A stretch of DNA of 64,000 nt from NCBI RefSeq assembly GCF_001984155.1, contig NZ_MTQO01000051.1, positions 62,001 through 126,000 of the forward strand, in the 5' to 3' direction. A model generated the notes under the pieces. The model ran no database searches. It saw only the letters and a list, made by a program, of their open reading frames with translations, and had not been told where the DNA came from. The stretch is from Actinosynnema sp. ALI-1.44 (lineage in GTDB: Bacteria > Actinomycetota > Actinomycetes > Mycobacteriales > Pseudonocardiaceae). Shown one piece after another: positions 52,267-61,792 of the stretch. A program made the position numbers and the translations under genes. How positions within the stretch are numbered: position 1 is the stretch's first letter; the number at the start of each line of letters is the position of its first letter.

Positions 52267-52929
52267 GGGATCTCCTCAGTAGGCAGGGTTCATGGGCTTT
52301 GCCGCAGGGAACATGACAAAACCCACTGAGTGCGCTTCCCAGTATCGATTGGTCTAGTCCATATGACCAGATGGGGTTTGGCCATAACGAGTGGTGTTCG
52401 GTCCGTGTGCTGGGCCGAAAATGGCGTGGAATACCGCAACTGTGCACACAGGAAGTTCGCGAAGCAGGCAAAACGTGCGTCCTGTGCGGGAATCGTGACT
52501 GTCCCGGCCATCCCGTGGAGGTCGACAGCGTCAGCGGCAGGCGTGAACCGGATCGTGATGGACGTGGTTACCGGGCGCGAGACGACCGGGTTGTGTACCG
52601 ATGGAAAGAGCCCTGTAGAAACCTACAGCGACGAGGGCTTGAACTGTGTAGATCTACACCGGTTCGGTATTCGGTGTAGCGGCTGGTGGCAGGCGGGTCG
52701 TCCCGAGTGGCTCGGCGCGTCATCTCGGCTTGCTCGACCGGCGACCTGATCGCTGCGAGTCGGCTCGATCGTGCCCGGTTCCGGGTGTGCCAGCGGTCGG
52801 CCCGCACCGCAGTGATCGGATGAATTCCACCTTATCTGCGCAGGTCGTGTCCAGTTCTGGCCGATTTCTCCCCAATCATCGGGAAGTCGAGTGTTTGCAT
52901 CACCATGATCGTCTGCTTAGATCCGATGT
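52267..52929. other. Long intergenic region upstream of the fucosidase gene
   Basis: About 660 bases with lower GC than the surroundings and no convincing gene. It holds the LPMO promoter on the left and, at 52613-52680, a cluster of TGTAG/CTACA repeats described separately. Two overlapping open frames (52330-52749 and 52371-52679) have poor third-position GC bias and no ribosome site. Confidence 0.5.
52613..52659. promoter_or_regulatory. Two TGTAG-type inverted repeats (operator or hairpin cluster)
   Basis: CTGTAGaaacCTACAG at 52613-52628 is a perfect 6+4+6 inverted repeat. GTGTAGATCTACAC at 52646-52659 is a perfect 14-bp palindrome. They share the TGTAG/CTACA core and lie 33 bases apart (start to start), about 270-320 bases before the fucosidase start; a third ggTGTAG half site follows near 52674. 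This suggests a regulator-binding array. Confidence 0.5.
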
Positions 52930-54642
52930 ATGGCGAGGAAGCTGCTGGGCCTGGTGATGGCTTCGTTGGTGGTCGTCGGTGCGCTGCCGGGCACCGCTTT
53001 CGCTGGGCACGAGTCGCGTGTGCGGGGCATACCTGGCGCTGTCGAGCTGAGTTCCGACGCGAAGGTGGCCGCGTGGCAACGGCTTCAGTTCGGCTTGTTC
53101 ATCCATTGGGGAATTTACTCCGAACTCGGCGGTGTGTGGCAGGGCAAGCCGGTGACCAAGGGCTACAGCGAGCAGATCCAGATGTGGGCCGACATCCCCG
53201 AGGCCGACTACCGCAAGGTGGCCAACGGGTTCCGGCCCGACCGGTTCGATCCGGCCGGCATCTGTTCGCTGGCCAGGCAAGCCGGGATGCGCTACGTCGT
53301 CATCACGAGCAAGCACCACGACGGCTTCTCGATGTTCGACACGGCAACCACCGACTACGACGTCGTGAACGCCACCGCGTACGGCAAGGACCCGTTGAAG
53401 CTCCTCGCCGACGAGTGCCGACGCCAGGGACTCGGCTTCGGCGTCTACTTCTCGTTGGTCGACTGGCACCAGGGGCACGCCTTCGACGGCGACAACAACA
53501 ACCCCATTCCCGCGTCGATGGAGCCGGTCATCGAGGGACAGTTGCGTGAGCTGATGTCCCACTACGGCGAGATCTCCGAGGTCTGGTTCGACATGTCGTC
53601 GCCGACGCGGGCGCAGAGCGAGAAGTTCGCGGGCATCGTGCGCCGGCTGCAGCCGCGGGCGGCCGTCAACAGCCGGATCTGGAACAACACCGGCGACTTC
53701 CGGACGCTGGGCGACAACGAGATCCCGTCGGTTCCGCTGGACGGGACCTGGCAGACGCCCGCCTCGATCTACCACGAGACGTGGGGATACCGCAGTTGGC
53801 AGAAGCGGGAGGACCTGCCGGGCAAGGTCCGTGACCTCGTCACCGGCCTCACCGGCGTGCGGGCGCGGGGCGGCAACTACCTGCTCAACATCGGGCCACG
53901 CGGTGACGGTTCCGTCGTCGAGTTCGAAGCCGATGTGCTGCGCGGGATCGGGGACTGGCTGCGTCGGCACCCGGAGGCCGTGCTGGGCGCGTCGGCCACC
54001 AAGTTCGGCGGGCAGCAGTGGGGTGAGGCGACGGTCAACGGCAAAGACCTGTACCTGCACGTGATGCGCTGGCCCGCCTCGGGCGAACTGCGGTTGCCGG
54101 GACTCGCCACCGACGTCCGCCGGGTCGACGAGGACGGTGCCGGTCGGCTGACCTGGAAACGCGACGGCAACGACCTCGTCGTGCGGCTTCCCGCGCAACC
54201 GCGGGACAAGGTGCTGCCGGTCGTGAAGGTCCGGCTCGCCGGGGAACTGCGGATCATCCCGCGCAACACCGTCACCGGCGACCGGTCCTGGCAGCTCAAG
54301 GCCACCGATTTCGAGCAGGGGTACAGCTACGCCGACAACGGCAGCTACCCGACCACGCGGCGCACCGTCGTCCGGCAGACCACCAACCTGGTGACCGACC
54401 GTTTCCGGATCGCGTACGCCAGTTTCCACGGTCAGGCCGAAAAGGACAGTCGATACCGGGTGCGCGTCGGCGACGTCTCCCAGGTGGTGACCGGAGCGGA
54501 GCTGACGAGCCGCCCGATCGGCCCGTTCATCGTGGTGCCACGGCAAGTCACGCCGCTCACGGTCACCAGGGCCGCACCGGCGCACCAGGGCGAACCCTTG
54601 GGCTTCCAGGTGGATTCAGCGGTGGTCACGCCAGGCCCGTGA
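52930..54642 (+). CDS. Secreted alpha-L-fucosidase (GH29)
   Basis: A 570-residue secreted enzyme. The signal peptide is LLGLVMASLVVVGALPGTAF. The GH29 barrel shows FGLFIHWGIYSE, YVVITSKHHDGFSMFDT and the nucleophile Asp in EVWFDMSS; GNYLLNIGPRGDGSV ends the barrel. A C-terminal beta-sandwich follows, and the last 140 residues (from KATDFEQGYSYADNGSYPTT) form an extra domain not present in the minimal fucosidase. It removes alpha-L-fucose from glycans outside the cell. Confidence 0.93.
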   Translation: MARKLLGLVMASLVVVGALPGTAFAGHESRVRGIPGAVELSSDAKVAAWQRLQFGLFIHWGIYSELGGVWQGKPVTKGYSEQIQMWADIPEADYRKVANGFRPDRFDPAGICSLARQAGMRYVVITSKHHDGFSMFDTATTDYDVVNATAYGKDPLKLLADECRRQGLGFGVYFSLVDWHQGHAFDGDNNNPIPASMEPVIEGQLRELMSHYGEISEVWFDMSSPTRAQSEKFAGIVRRLQPRAAVNSRIWNNTGDFRTLGDNEIPSVPLDGTWQTPASIYHETWGYRSWQKREDLPGKVRDLVTGLTGVRARGGNYLLNIGPRGDGSVVEFEADVLRGIGDWLRRHPEAVLGASATKFGGQQWGEATVNGKDLYLHVMRWPASGELRLPGLATDVRRVDEDGAGRLTWKRDGNDLVVRLPAQPRDKVLPVVKVRLAGELRIIPRNTVTGDRSWQLKATDFEQGYSYADNGSYPTTRRTVVRQTTNLVTDRFRIAYASFHGQAEKDSRYRVRVGDVSQVVTGAELTSRPIGPFIVVPRQVTPLTVTRAAPAHQGEPLGFQVDSAVVTPGP

Positions 54643-54647
54643 TGGCC

Positions 54648-54960
54648 TCAGGCGCCGCACAAGGCGAACGCTCTGGCTGGAACCCGCCTGGTACCTGTCG
54701 TTCTTGACGTAGATCCGCCAGCCTCCGCCGTCCGGATAGGAGTCGGTGACCTTCGCGTACCTGCCGTCGCCGTGGCCGCCGCCGAACCCGCCTCCGCTGA
54801 GCACCCGCTTGCCCGCCGGGCAGCCGATGTACGCCGAGCCGATCTGGCCAGGCGCGACGGTGGTGTAGTCGCTGTAGAGGTACTGCCGGTTGGCGATCCC
54901 GTTGGCACAGACCGCCTGCGCGATCTCGGTGCGGTCGACGGTGTCGTAGTTGCGGCTCAG
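54648..54960 (-). pseudogene. C-terminal remnant of a secreted protein
   Basis: Just past the WD40-gene stop on the same strand, one frame reads YDTVDRTEIAQAVCANGIAN, then APGQIGSAYIGCPAGKRVLS and SYPDGGGWRIYVKNDRYQAG. It then needs a frame change near 54695 to reach a natural-looking end, ARAFALCGA. This GCPAGKRVLSGG...GWRIY...ALCG pattern is a C-terminal module seen in secreted actinomycete proteins. No start exists. I read it as a decayed, frameshifted 3' fragment. Confidence 0.5.
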
Positions 54961-57900
54961 CCAGCCGGGCAGGTGTCCCGGTGCGGCAGCTCCGGGACGA
55001 ACTGGTTCCATTCCTCCGGGGTCAGGTTCCGGGCGACCGTGGTGCAGATGCCGCCCGCGACCCGGTCCGGATCCGTGTCCCAGAGGATCACGGTGCCATC
55101 GGCGGCCGCGCTCGCCAGCGTGCTGCCGTCCGGACTGAACGCCACGGCCCGCACTCCGGCCAGGTGCCCGGTGAGCCGGGCCGAGACCGCGCGCCGCTCG
55201 ACGTCCCACAGCAGCACCGTGTCGTCGGCACTGGTGAACGCGATGGTCCTGCCGTCCGGGCTGAAGGCGAGGCCGTGGTAATACGCGTCCTTGTGGCCCG
55301 TCACACGGGCGATCTGAGCGCCGGTGGCCACGTCCCACAGCACCACCGACTGGTCCGCGCTCGCGGACACGACCGTTCGGCCGTCCGGGCTGAACACGAC
55401 CGACCTCGCCCAGCCGTTGTGACCGCGCAGCCGCGTTCTGGGTGTCCGGGTCGCGATGTCCCACAAGGTCACCAGCTGGTTGTCGTGATCGGCCACGGCC
55501 AGCAGCCGCCCGTCCGGGCTGAACGCCACACCGGTGGTCACCGCGCCGATGTCCAGGCTGCCCAGCCGGGTGCGGTTCGGGACGTCCCACAGGATCACGG
55601 TCTTGTCCACGCTCGCCGTCGCGGCCGTGCGCCCGTCCGGGCTGAGCGCCACGTCCATCACCCGCAAGGCGTGCCCCGGCAGCGTGACCGGTGCGAGGTC
55701 GGTGTTGGGGTCCCACAGCTGCAAGGCGCTCGCGCCCATTGCGACGATGCTGCCGTAGGCGACCGCGTTGACCACTTCCGCACCCTGGTCCAGGATGCGG
55801 CGAGGTGCACGCGTGGCGACGTCCCACAGCACCGCTCGGCCGGGGCCTGCCGTGGCGAGGCTTCGGCCGTCCGGTGCGAAGGCGAGGCCCTGGACCGCCT
55901 GACCCGGCCTGTCGATCAGCGACGGCGCCCGCGGATCCCACAGGATGACCTTGCCTTCCTCACCGGCGGAAGCGAGCGTGCCGCCGTCGGGGCTGAACGC
56001 GAGCGTGTAGATGCTGGCCTGGTGCCCGGCGAGGACCGCGCGTGGCACCCGGTGGGGAACGTCCCACAGCCGCACGACCCGGTCGTTGCCCGCGCTGGCC
56101 AGCGTGCGACCGTCGGGGCTGAACTTGACGGCGATCACCGCTTCCTCGACGTGCCCGGTGAACGTGGCGACCTGTGCACGGCTGGTCGCATCCCACAGCC
56201 GTACGGCCGTGCCCATGCCCGCCGACGCGATCAGCTTGCCGTCCGGGCTGAAGTCGAGTGCCTTGACCCCGCCGACGTTGCCCGCCAGCGCGGCGATCCG
56301 CGTCCGGCGCGGCACGTCCCACAGCATGATGGTCTCGTCGTCGCCGCCGGTGACCAGCGTCTTTCCGTCCGGGCTGAACGCAAGCGAAGTGACAGCCGCC
56401 GCGTGATCGGTGAACGTCGCGAGCAGCGTCCGCTGGGCGACGTCCCACAACCGGACCGTCCGGTCATTGCCTGAGGACGCCAGCAGACGGCCGTCCGGGC
56501 TGAACGCCACCTCTCGCACGATGCTGGTGTGCTGCTCAAGCGACGCGACGACACGACGGTTGCGTACGTCCCACAGCACGACACGGTTGTCGTCACCACC
56601 GGTGGCGGCCATGGCGCCGTCCGGGGTGACCGCCATGGCTTTGAGCCACGTTTCATGACCGGTGAGCGTCGCGGTCCGGGTACGCCGCGCGGGGTCCCAC
56701 AGTGCGACGCTCCTGTCCCGTCCGGCGCTGGCGAGCGTGCCGTCCGGCAGGAACGCGATCTGTGAGACGGCACCGGTGTGCGCCTGGATTTCCGTGCGGT
56801 AGTCGCGGTGCGCGGACATGCTCATCAAGGCGCTGCGCGCCTCGACTGTCGGGGCCGTGTGGTACGCCTCGACGCTGAGCAGCTTGGCTCGTCCCGGATC
56901 GGACTCGGCGATCGTCAGCGCCTGGATCGCCAGCTGCCGGGACACGGCGACGCGTTGCGCGGCTTCGGCGTCCTGCCGTTGCCGCACCGCGACAACCGAG
57001 ATCACGGTGACAACGAGCAGGAGCGCGGCCAACCCCACGGCGAGACAGCGCAATTGCCGGGCACGTCGTCTGCCCATCGCGGTTTCCCGTTCCGCCTGGT
57101 CGATGCTCGCGTCGAGAAATCCTCGTTCGACAGGACTGAGCGCGGTGGTGTTCTTGTTCGCCCATTCCTTGGCGACGACCAGCCGGGCACCGCGGTACAA
57201 CGCGCCGGGGTCTTGGTCGAGTACGGACCATTCGTGCGCTGCTTCGGTGAGGTGCCTGTGTGTGCGCAGACCCTCACGGTCGGCGGCCAGCCACTGCCGC
57301 AACCGCGGCCACGCACGGATCAACGCCTCGTGCGCGAGGTCCACCGTGTCGTCCGCCACCGTGACCAGCCGGGCTTCGGCGAGCACGTCCAGCACGGCGC
57401 CGTCGACGGTGTCCACTTCGGATCGGGTGATCCTGCGTTTGGTGTCCTCTGTGCCTTCGCCGAGCGCCGTCAACCGCAGGAACAGGTCACGCACGAGCTG
57501 CTGACGGGGTTCGGTGAGGCCTGAGTAGACGGTCTCGGCCGTCCGCGCGAGCGCGCCGTCGATGCCTCCGGCGGCGCGGAACGCGGCGAGCGTCAAGGCG
57601 TTGCCCTTGCGCCTGCGCCACGTTTCCAGCAGGGCGTGTGACAGCAGTGGCAGCACGCCCGCGTTCCCGGAGGCCTGCGCGACGAGTTCGGACAGCAACG
57701 CGCCCTCGACCGTGCACCCGGCCTGGACAGCGGGCTGGACGATCGCGCGCCGCAACTCGTCGGTGGTCATCGGCCCGACAGCGACCTGCGCGTCCGCCAT
57801 GGCGGCCACGAGCTCGGGGTACCGCGTGCAGTGGGCGTAGAAGTCCGCCCGCACGCCGAGCACCACCCGCACGGTGCTGTTCGGCCCGCTCGCGGCCGCG

Positions 57901-58631
57901 GTCAGCAGGGCGCTGAACCGGTCGCGTTCGGCCTGGTCACGGCACAGGGTGAACGTCTCCTCGAACTGGTCGACGACGATCAGCACCTCGTCGTCGCCTG
58001 CCAGCCGCACGGCTCGGCGGAGATTGTCCACGTCGGCCAGCAGGTCGGCGTGCACCTGGCCGGGCGCGGTCCTGGTGAGACGCGCGATCTGCACCGCGCA
58101 CTCCTCGACCGGGTGCGGTCCGGGCGTGAACAGCACCACCGGGCCGGTCCAGCGGGGGATGAGCCCTGCCCGCAGCAACGACGACTTGCCCGCGCCCGAC
58201 GCGCCGAACACCGCCGCGAACCGCTGCCGGGTCATCCTCGCCGCCAGCTCGTCGACCAGCCGTTCGCGCCCGTGGAACAAGTCGGCGTCCTCCGGCTGGA
58301 ACGACGCCAGCCCGGCGTACGGCGAGCGTTCGTCGGCCGCCGGCTGCGCAGGCGGTTCGGCGTCGGCGAGCTCGGCCGTGGCGGCGTGCCACCGCTGCTC
58401 CCACTCCGCCTCGTCGCCGCCGCAGGCACGGACGTACGCCAGCGTCACGTTGAGGCTCGGCAGTTGGCGGCCGTTGGCCGCGCTGGACAGTGCCGTCACC
58501 GAGAAGTGCGCGCGTTTGGCCAACTCCCGGTACGTCGGGTTGCCGGCGTCCTGCCGCAGCTGCCGCAGGTCGGCGGCGAATCGCAGCAGCGCCGAATCAC
58601 CCGTGGCGAGCGGGCGTTCAGCTCTCGGCAT
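54957..58631 (-). CDS. XRE-HTH / STAND NTPase / transmembrane / 14x WD40 signalling protein
   Basis: A 1224-residue protein from ATG 58631 (AGGAAG upstream). Order: XRE-type HTH (about 10-75; LAKRAHFSVTALSSAANGRQ); STAND ATPase (about 105-500) with FHGRERLVDEL, Walker A VFGASGAGKSSLLRAG and Walker B EVLIVVDQFEETF; a helical region; one membrane helix (CLAVGLAALLLVVTVISVVA, about 530-550); and 14 WD40 repeats, each with a PDG turn except the ninth (AYGSIVAM), forming two seven-bladed propellers. The STAND core is nSTAND1-like. These proteins are thought to be ligand-triggered switches in signalling, conflict or development; the effector is the HTH end. Confidence 0.92.
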   Translation of the reverse strand: MPRAERPLATGDSALLRFAADLRQLRQDAGNPTYRELAKRAHFSVTALSSAANGRQLPSLNVTLAYVRACGGDEAEWEQRWHAATAELADAEPPAQPAADERSPYAGLASFQPEDADLFHGRERLVDELAARMTRQRFAAVFGASGAGKSSLLRAGLIPRWTGPVVLFTPGPHPVEECAVQIARLTRTAPGQVHADLLADVDNLRRAVRLAGDDEVLIVVDQFEETFTLCRDQAERDRFSALLTAAASGPNSTVRVVLGVRADFYAHCTRYPELVAAMADAQVAVGPMTTDELRRAIVQPAVQAGCTVEGALLSELVAQASGNAGVLPLLSHALLETWRRRKGNALTLAAFRAAGGIDGALARTAETVYSGLTEPRQQLVRDLFLRLTALGEGTEDTKRRITRSEVDTVDGAVLDVLAEARLVTVADDTVDLAHEALIRAWPRLRQWLAADREGLRTHRHLTEAAHEWSVLDQDPGALYRGARLVVAKEWANKNTTALSPVERGFLDASIDQAERETAMGRRRARQLRCLAVGLAALLLVVTVISVVAVRQRQDAEAAQRVAVSRQLAIQALTIAESDPGRAKLLSVEAYHTAPTVEARSALMSMSAHRDYRTEIQAHTGAVSQIAFLPDGTLASAGRDRSVALWDPARRTRTATLTGHETWLKAMAVTPDGAMAATGGDDNRVVLWDVRNRRVVASLEQHTSIVREVAFSPDGRLLASSGNDRTVRLWDVAQRTLLATFTDHAAAVTSLAFSPDGKTLVTGGDDETIMLWDVPRRTRIAALAGNVGGVKALDFSPDGKLIASAGMGTAVRLWDATSRAQVATFTGHVEEAVIAVKFSPDGRTLASAGNDRVVRLWDVPHRVPRAVLAGHQASIYTLAFSPDGGTLASAGEEGKVILWDPRAPSLIDRPGQAVQGLAFAPDGRSLATAGPGRAVLWDVATRAPRRILDQGAEVVNAVAYGSIVAMGASALQLWDPNTDLAPVTLPGHALRVMDVALSPDGRTAATASVDKTVILWDVPNRTRLGSLDIGAVTTGVAFSPDGRLLAVADHDNQLVTLWDIATRTPRTRLRGHNGWARSVVFSPDGRTVVSASADQSVVLWDVATGAQIARVTGHKDAYYHGLAFSPDGRTIAFTSADDTVLLWDVERRAVSARLTGHLAGVRAVAFSPDGSTLASAAADGTVILWDTDPDRVAGGICTTVARNLTPEEWNQFVPELPHRDTCPAG

Positions 58632-58786
58632 GGTCTTCCTCCAGGCAGCTCGCCAGGCAGGCGTTGTTCCGGGTTTGTTTGTTCACCGCGCGGGCGTCGA
58701 TACGGAACAACCTATCCACGTTTGGATGTGGCCCGAGCGACCGGGTCGGGAAACCACCCGGTGACTATCGAGAGGACTGGGCACGG

Positions 58787-58879
58787 ATGAACAAGCGGCG
58801 CGAGGACCGAGAGTGGTACCACCGGACGGACCTCGCCTGGCCAGGCCTCATCCGCGCGAATCGTCGTATCGTCGGTTGA
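58787..58879 (+). CDS. Possible 30-residue ORF
   Basis: ATG 58787 opens a short Arg/Trp-rich frame (MNKRREDREWYHRTDLAWPG) with a gagagga sequence ten bases upstream. It is divergent from the STAND gene. It may be a small peptide or the 5' end of a lost gene; there is no family match that I know. Confidence 0.25.
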   Translation: MNKRREDREWYHRTDLAWPGLIRANRRIVG

Positions 58880-58987
58880 TCACAGGTCGCGGGCACACCC
58901 GGGGTGTCACAGGGGGTTCCCGGGTGTGCCGTCAATTCCCGCGACCATGTCGGCAGAATTCCGCATCGGCCTGGATATGCTGAAACA

Positions 58988-59560
58988 GTGTCGGCGCCCA
59001 GTCGAGGGAAATGGCAACCGGCGACTCCGCCGGAAGTCGCCGAGTTGTTTTCGACGGTCGATGTGCCGTGGTGGATCGCCGGTGGTTACGCGATCGAGTC
59101 GCACGTCGGCCACGCATTCCGTGAGCACGGTGACATCGACGTCATGCTGCTTCGACGAGACCAGTCAGCCGTGCAGCAGGCGCTCGCGGGATGGGAGTGG
59201 TGGGCCGCCGACCCGCCCGGTGAGCTCCGCCCCTGGCGGTCCGGGGAAGTGCTGCCTTCGGCCGTGCACGACATCTGGTGCCGTCCAGCGGCCGACCAAC
59301 CGTGGCGGATCCAGATCATTCTCGACGAGTCCGACGGCGAGGACTGGGTGTCGCGACGGGATCCCCGGATCCGCAGACCGATCACGACGATCGGCCTGCG
59401 CACAACGGACGGGATCCCTTACCTCGCGCCGGAGATCCAGCTGTTCTACAAGGCCAAGGACCCGCGCGAGAAGGACGAGGCCGACCTCGCCGCGGTGCGG
59501 CTCGACCCCGAGCAGCGAGACTGGCTCGACGCGGCCGTTGCCACCGCGTACGGAGTTTAA
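58988..59560 (+). CDS. Nucleotidyltransferase domain protein (aminoglycoside adenylyltransferase-like)
   Basis: A 190-residue protein from GTG 58988. The Pol-beta superfamily core is visible: WWIAGGYAIESHVGH (GG motif) and HGDIDVMLLRRD (DxD). The third acidic residue is probably in WRIQIILDESDGE. The C-terminal half (PEIQLFYKAKDPREKDEADL) resembles the family that includes ANT(2'')-like aminoglycoside adenylyltransferases and many uncharacterised actinomycete proteins. A drug-resistance role is not established. Confidence 0.82.
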   Translation: MSAPSRGKWQPATPPEVAELFSTVDVPWWIAGGYAIESHVGHAFREHGDIDVMLLRRDQSAVQQALAGWEWWAADPPGELRPWRSGEVLPSAVHDIWCRPAADQPWRIQIILDESDGEDWVSRRDPRIRRPITTIGLRTTDGIPYLAPEIQLFYKAKDPREKDEADLAAVRLDPEQRDWLDAAVATAYGV

Positions 59561-59921
59561 CGGCCCCCAGGCCGCGGAACGCCCGACCAGTTGATACCTG
59601 CTCAACCGGGAACGCGACCACCTCGCGCTCGGCGTGCGGATGTTCCCGCCGACCACGGCCAGGTGACCATGTGGCTTTCGGCGCACGGCTTGACTGGCGC
59701 ACTGCCCGCGCAGCGAGGGCAACCCAGGCAACCGACGTCGGCCCGGCCCGGCGTGACGCCCGGTTCGACCGAGATGGGCGGTCGCGGATGATTCTCGTCA
59801 CTTGTCCTGATCGTCCCGATCGGTGACTGCTCAGCCCGGACAACGCATCGCGGCCTGGACTGTCTACATGTGACATTCGCGTCGATGTGAGCTCAGCCGC
59901 CCGGTATGCGACTGTGTAGGC
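59561..59921. other. Intergenic region with possible decayed coding sequence
   Basis: About 360 bases without a convincing gene. One forward frame to 59825 ends FDRDGRSRMILVTCPDRP, which faintly recalls the end of a sortase-like protein but has no start or conserved His. The final 50 bases should contain the antiporter promoter. Confidence 0.3.
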
Positions 59922-61001
59922 ATGAGAGCCCTCATCCGGTCCTGGCCGCTGAGTGTCCCGTTGTTCGCGCTCGTCGTCCTCGCGCTGACCTGGGGCCGTG
60001 ACATCCCGCTCGTGCTGGTCCTGATCGTGGCGTTGGCCCTCGGCGGCGCGGTGTCCACGGCGGTGCACCACGCGGAGGTCGTCGCGCACCGGATCGGGGA
60101 GCCGTTCGGGTCGCTCGTGCTGGCCGTCGCCGTGACGGTGATCGAGGTGGCCCTGATCGTCACGCTGATGGTGTCCGGTGGTCCGGACTCCGCGACACTG
60201 GCCCGTGACACGGTCTTCGCCGCCGTGATGATCACGTGCAACGGCATCGTCGGCATCTCGCTGCTCGCCGGGGCCCGCAAGCACCAGATCGTGGCGTTCA
60301 ACGCCGAGGGCGCCGGTGCCGCGCTGTCGACGGTCGCGACCCTGGCGACGCTCAGCCTCGTCCTGCCCACGTTCACCACCAGCAAGCCGGGGCCGGAGTT
60401 CTCCACCGGGCAGCTCGCGTTCGCCGCGTCGGCCTCGCTCGCCTTGTACGTCGTGTTCGTGCTGACCCAGACCAAGGCGCACCGCGACTTCTTCCTCCCG
60501 GTCGGCGTCTCCGACGGCGAGGAGGAGCACGCACCACCGCCCACCGGCCGCGCCGCGCTGATCAGCCTGGGCATGCTGCTGGTCTCGCTGGTCGCCGTGG
60601 TCGGACTGGCCAAGGTGGAATCACCGGCGATCGAGCACGGCGTGGCCGCCGCCGGGTTCCCGCCGTCCTTCGTCGGTGTCGTGATCGCGCTGCTGGTGCT
60701 GCTGCCGGAGACGTTCGCCGCCGTGCGAGCCGCCCGCCGCGACCGGATGCAGACGAGCCTCAACCTGGGCTACGGCTCGGCGATGGCGAGTATCGGACTG
60801 ACCATCCCCGCCATCGCCGTCGCCTCGATCTGGCTGGACGGCCCACTGGTGCTCGGCCTCGGCGCCACCCAGATGGTGTTGCTGGCCCTGACCTTCGTCG
60901 TGGGCATGCTGACCGTCGTGCCCGGCCGGGCGACGCGGTTGCAGGGCGGGGTGCACCTCGCCCTGCTCGCCGCGTTCCTGTTCCTCGCGGTCAATCCCTA
61001 G
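59922..61001 (+). CDS. chaA-like: Calcium/proton antiporter (ChaA-like, CaCA superfamily)
   Basis: A 359-residue membrane transporter with about 11 helices. The two inverted CaCA repeats are recognisable: GEPFGSLVLAVAVTVIEVAL with ITCNGIVGISLLAGA, and LLPETFAAVRAARRDRMQTS with LNLGYGSAMASIGLTIPAIA. The Glu in VIEVAL and LPETF are likely ion ligands. A hydrophilic acidic loop (VSDGEEEHAPP) separates the halves. It extrudes Ca2+ (or Na+/K+) in exchange for protons. Confidence 0.92.
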   Translation: MRALIRSWPLSVPLFALVVLALTWGRDIPLVLVLIVALALGGAVSTAVHHAEVVAHRIGEPFGSLVLAVAVTVIEVALIVTLMVSGGPDSATLARDTVFAAVMITCNGIVGISLLAGARKHQIVAFNAEGAGAALSTVATLATLSLVLPTFTTSKPGPEFSTGQLAFAASASLALYVVFVLTQTKAHRDFFLPVGVSDGEEEHAPPPTGRAALISLGMLLVSLVAVVGLAKVESPAIEHGVAAAGFPPSFVGVVIALLVLLPETFAAVRAARRDRMQTSLNLGYGSAMASIGLTIPAIAVASIWLDGPLVLGLGATQMVLLALTFVVGMLTVVPGRATRLQGGVHLALLAAFLFLAVNP

Positions 61002-61167
61002 GCCGTGCGTCAATCCGCTTGCAGTGGACGGCATTCCGGTCACCGAATCCACTGTGGATCATCAGGGTCGGACCGTTTCGGGTGCACGTGTGCCGAGTAT
61101 CGTCCTGTGTGGTGTGCCAGGGCGCCCGTGTCCGAACTCCTTGGCCGGAGCGGGTAATCAGGCGTGA

Positions 61168-61647
61168 TCAGGTGTGGTAGACCCGGACGTGCCAGTCGGC
61201 CACCCACTTGCCGTCACCGAAGTCGAGTGCGGCCTCGCACCGGTACGTGTCGCCGTCGCACCGCAGGTCGGTGACGCGAACGGGGTCCCGAGGTTCCGCC
61301 CTGTTCTCGTGGTGGACGTCGACGTCCCACACGGCTACCCAGCGGTCGTCACCGAATTTGAGGTTCGCCGTGCACCTGTAGGTGTCACCGTCGCAGCGCA
61401 GCCGCGTGACCGGCACCATATCTCGGGGTTCTGTTCGGGTTTGATGGATGTCGGCGTTCCAGCCGGCTACCCACTTGCCGTCACCGAAGTCGAGTGCGGC
61501 CTCGCACCGGTACGTGTCGCCGTCGCACGACAAGCCCGTCACTGGCACCGGGTCCCTGGCGGTCTCGGGTTCGGCCGCTGCCGGTCCTGCGGATACCAGT
61601 GCCGACAACGCAACGCACACGGCGATCGCCGATTTCATGAGTTTCAT
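61168..61647 (-). CDS. Secreted protein of three tandem Cys-paired repeats
   Basis: A 159-residue protein. After a signal peptide (MKSAIAVCVALSALVSAGPA) it consists of three near-identical units of about 42 residues: RDPVPVTGLSCDGDTYRCEA, then ALDFGDGKWVAGWNADIH, with the second unit starting RDMVPVTRLRCDGDTYRCTA and the third RDPVRVTDLRCDGDTYRCEA. Each unit has one Cys pair (CDGDTYRC), so three small disulfide-bonded modules are expected outside the cell. Acidic DGDxY/DFGDGK loops could bind calcium. ATG 61647 (GGTGG five bases upstream) is preferred to ATG 61659. I do not recognise the family. Confidence 0.8.
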   Translation of the reverse strand: MKLMKSAIAVCVALSALVSAGPAAAEPETARDPVPVTGLSCDGDTYRCEAALDFGDGKWVAGWNADIHQTRTEPRDMVPVTRLRCDGDTYRCTANLKFGDDRWVAVWDVDVHHENRAEPRDPVRVTDLRCDGDTYRCEAALDFGDGKWVADWHVRVYHT

Positions 61648-61792
61648 ACTTTCCACCATCGCAGCGGCACACCCGGAAGAACAGGCTCGTCATCCGGTGG
61701 TGCGCGCGGATGACCACCTGGAATGACGGCACACCACGACATTTCACTGACCGTTGCGGGACACGGCGGTCATGGCTCCCACAGTCCCAGGC

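Noticed and set aside
52371-52679. Open frame with a zinc-finger-like TCVLCGNRDCPGHP segment
   Set aside because: Third codon positions are not GC-biased as in real genes here, there is no ribosome site, and an equally long frame overlaps it; treated as intergenic.
59561-59825. Sortase-like ending (MILVTCPDRP)
   Set aside because: Only one short motif-like stretch, no upstream His or start; similarity may be chance.
61022-61054. Hairpin CAGTGGA...TCCACTG between convergent genes
   Set aside because: Only 7-bp arms with a 19-base loop; too weak to call a terminator with confidence.
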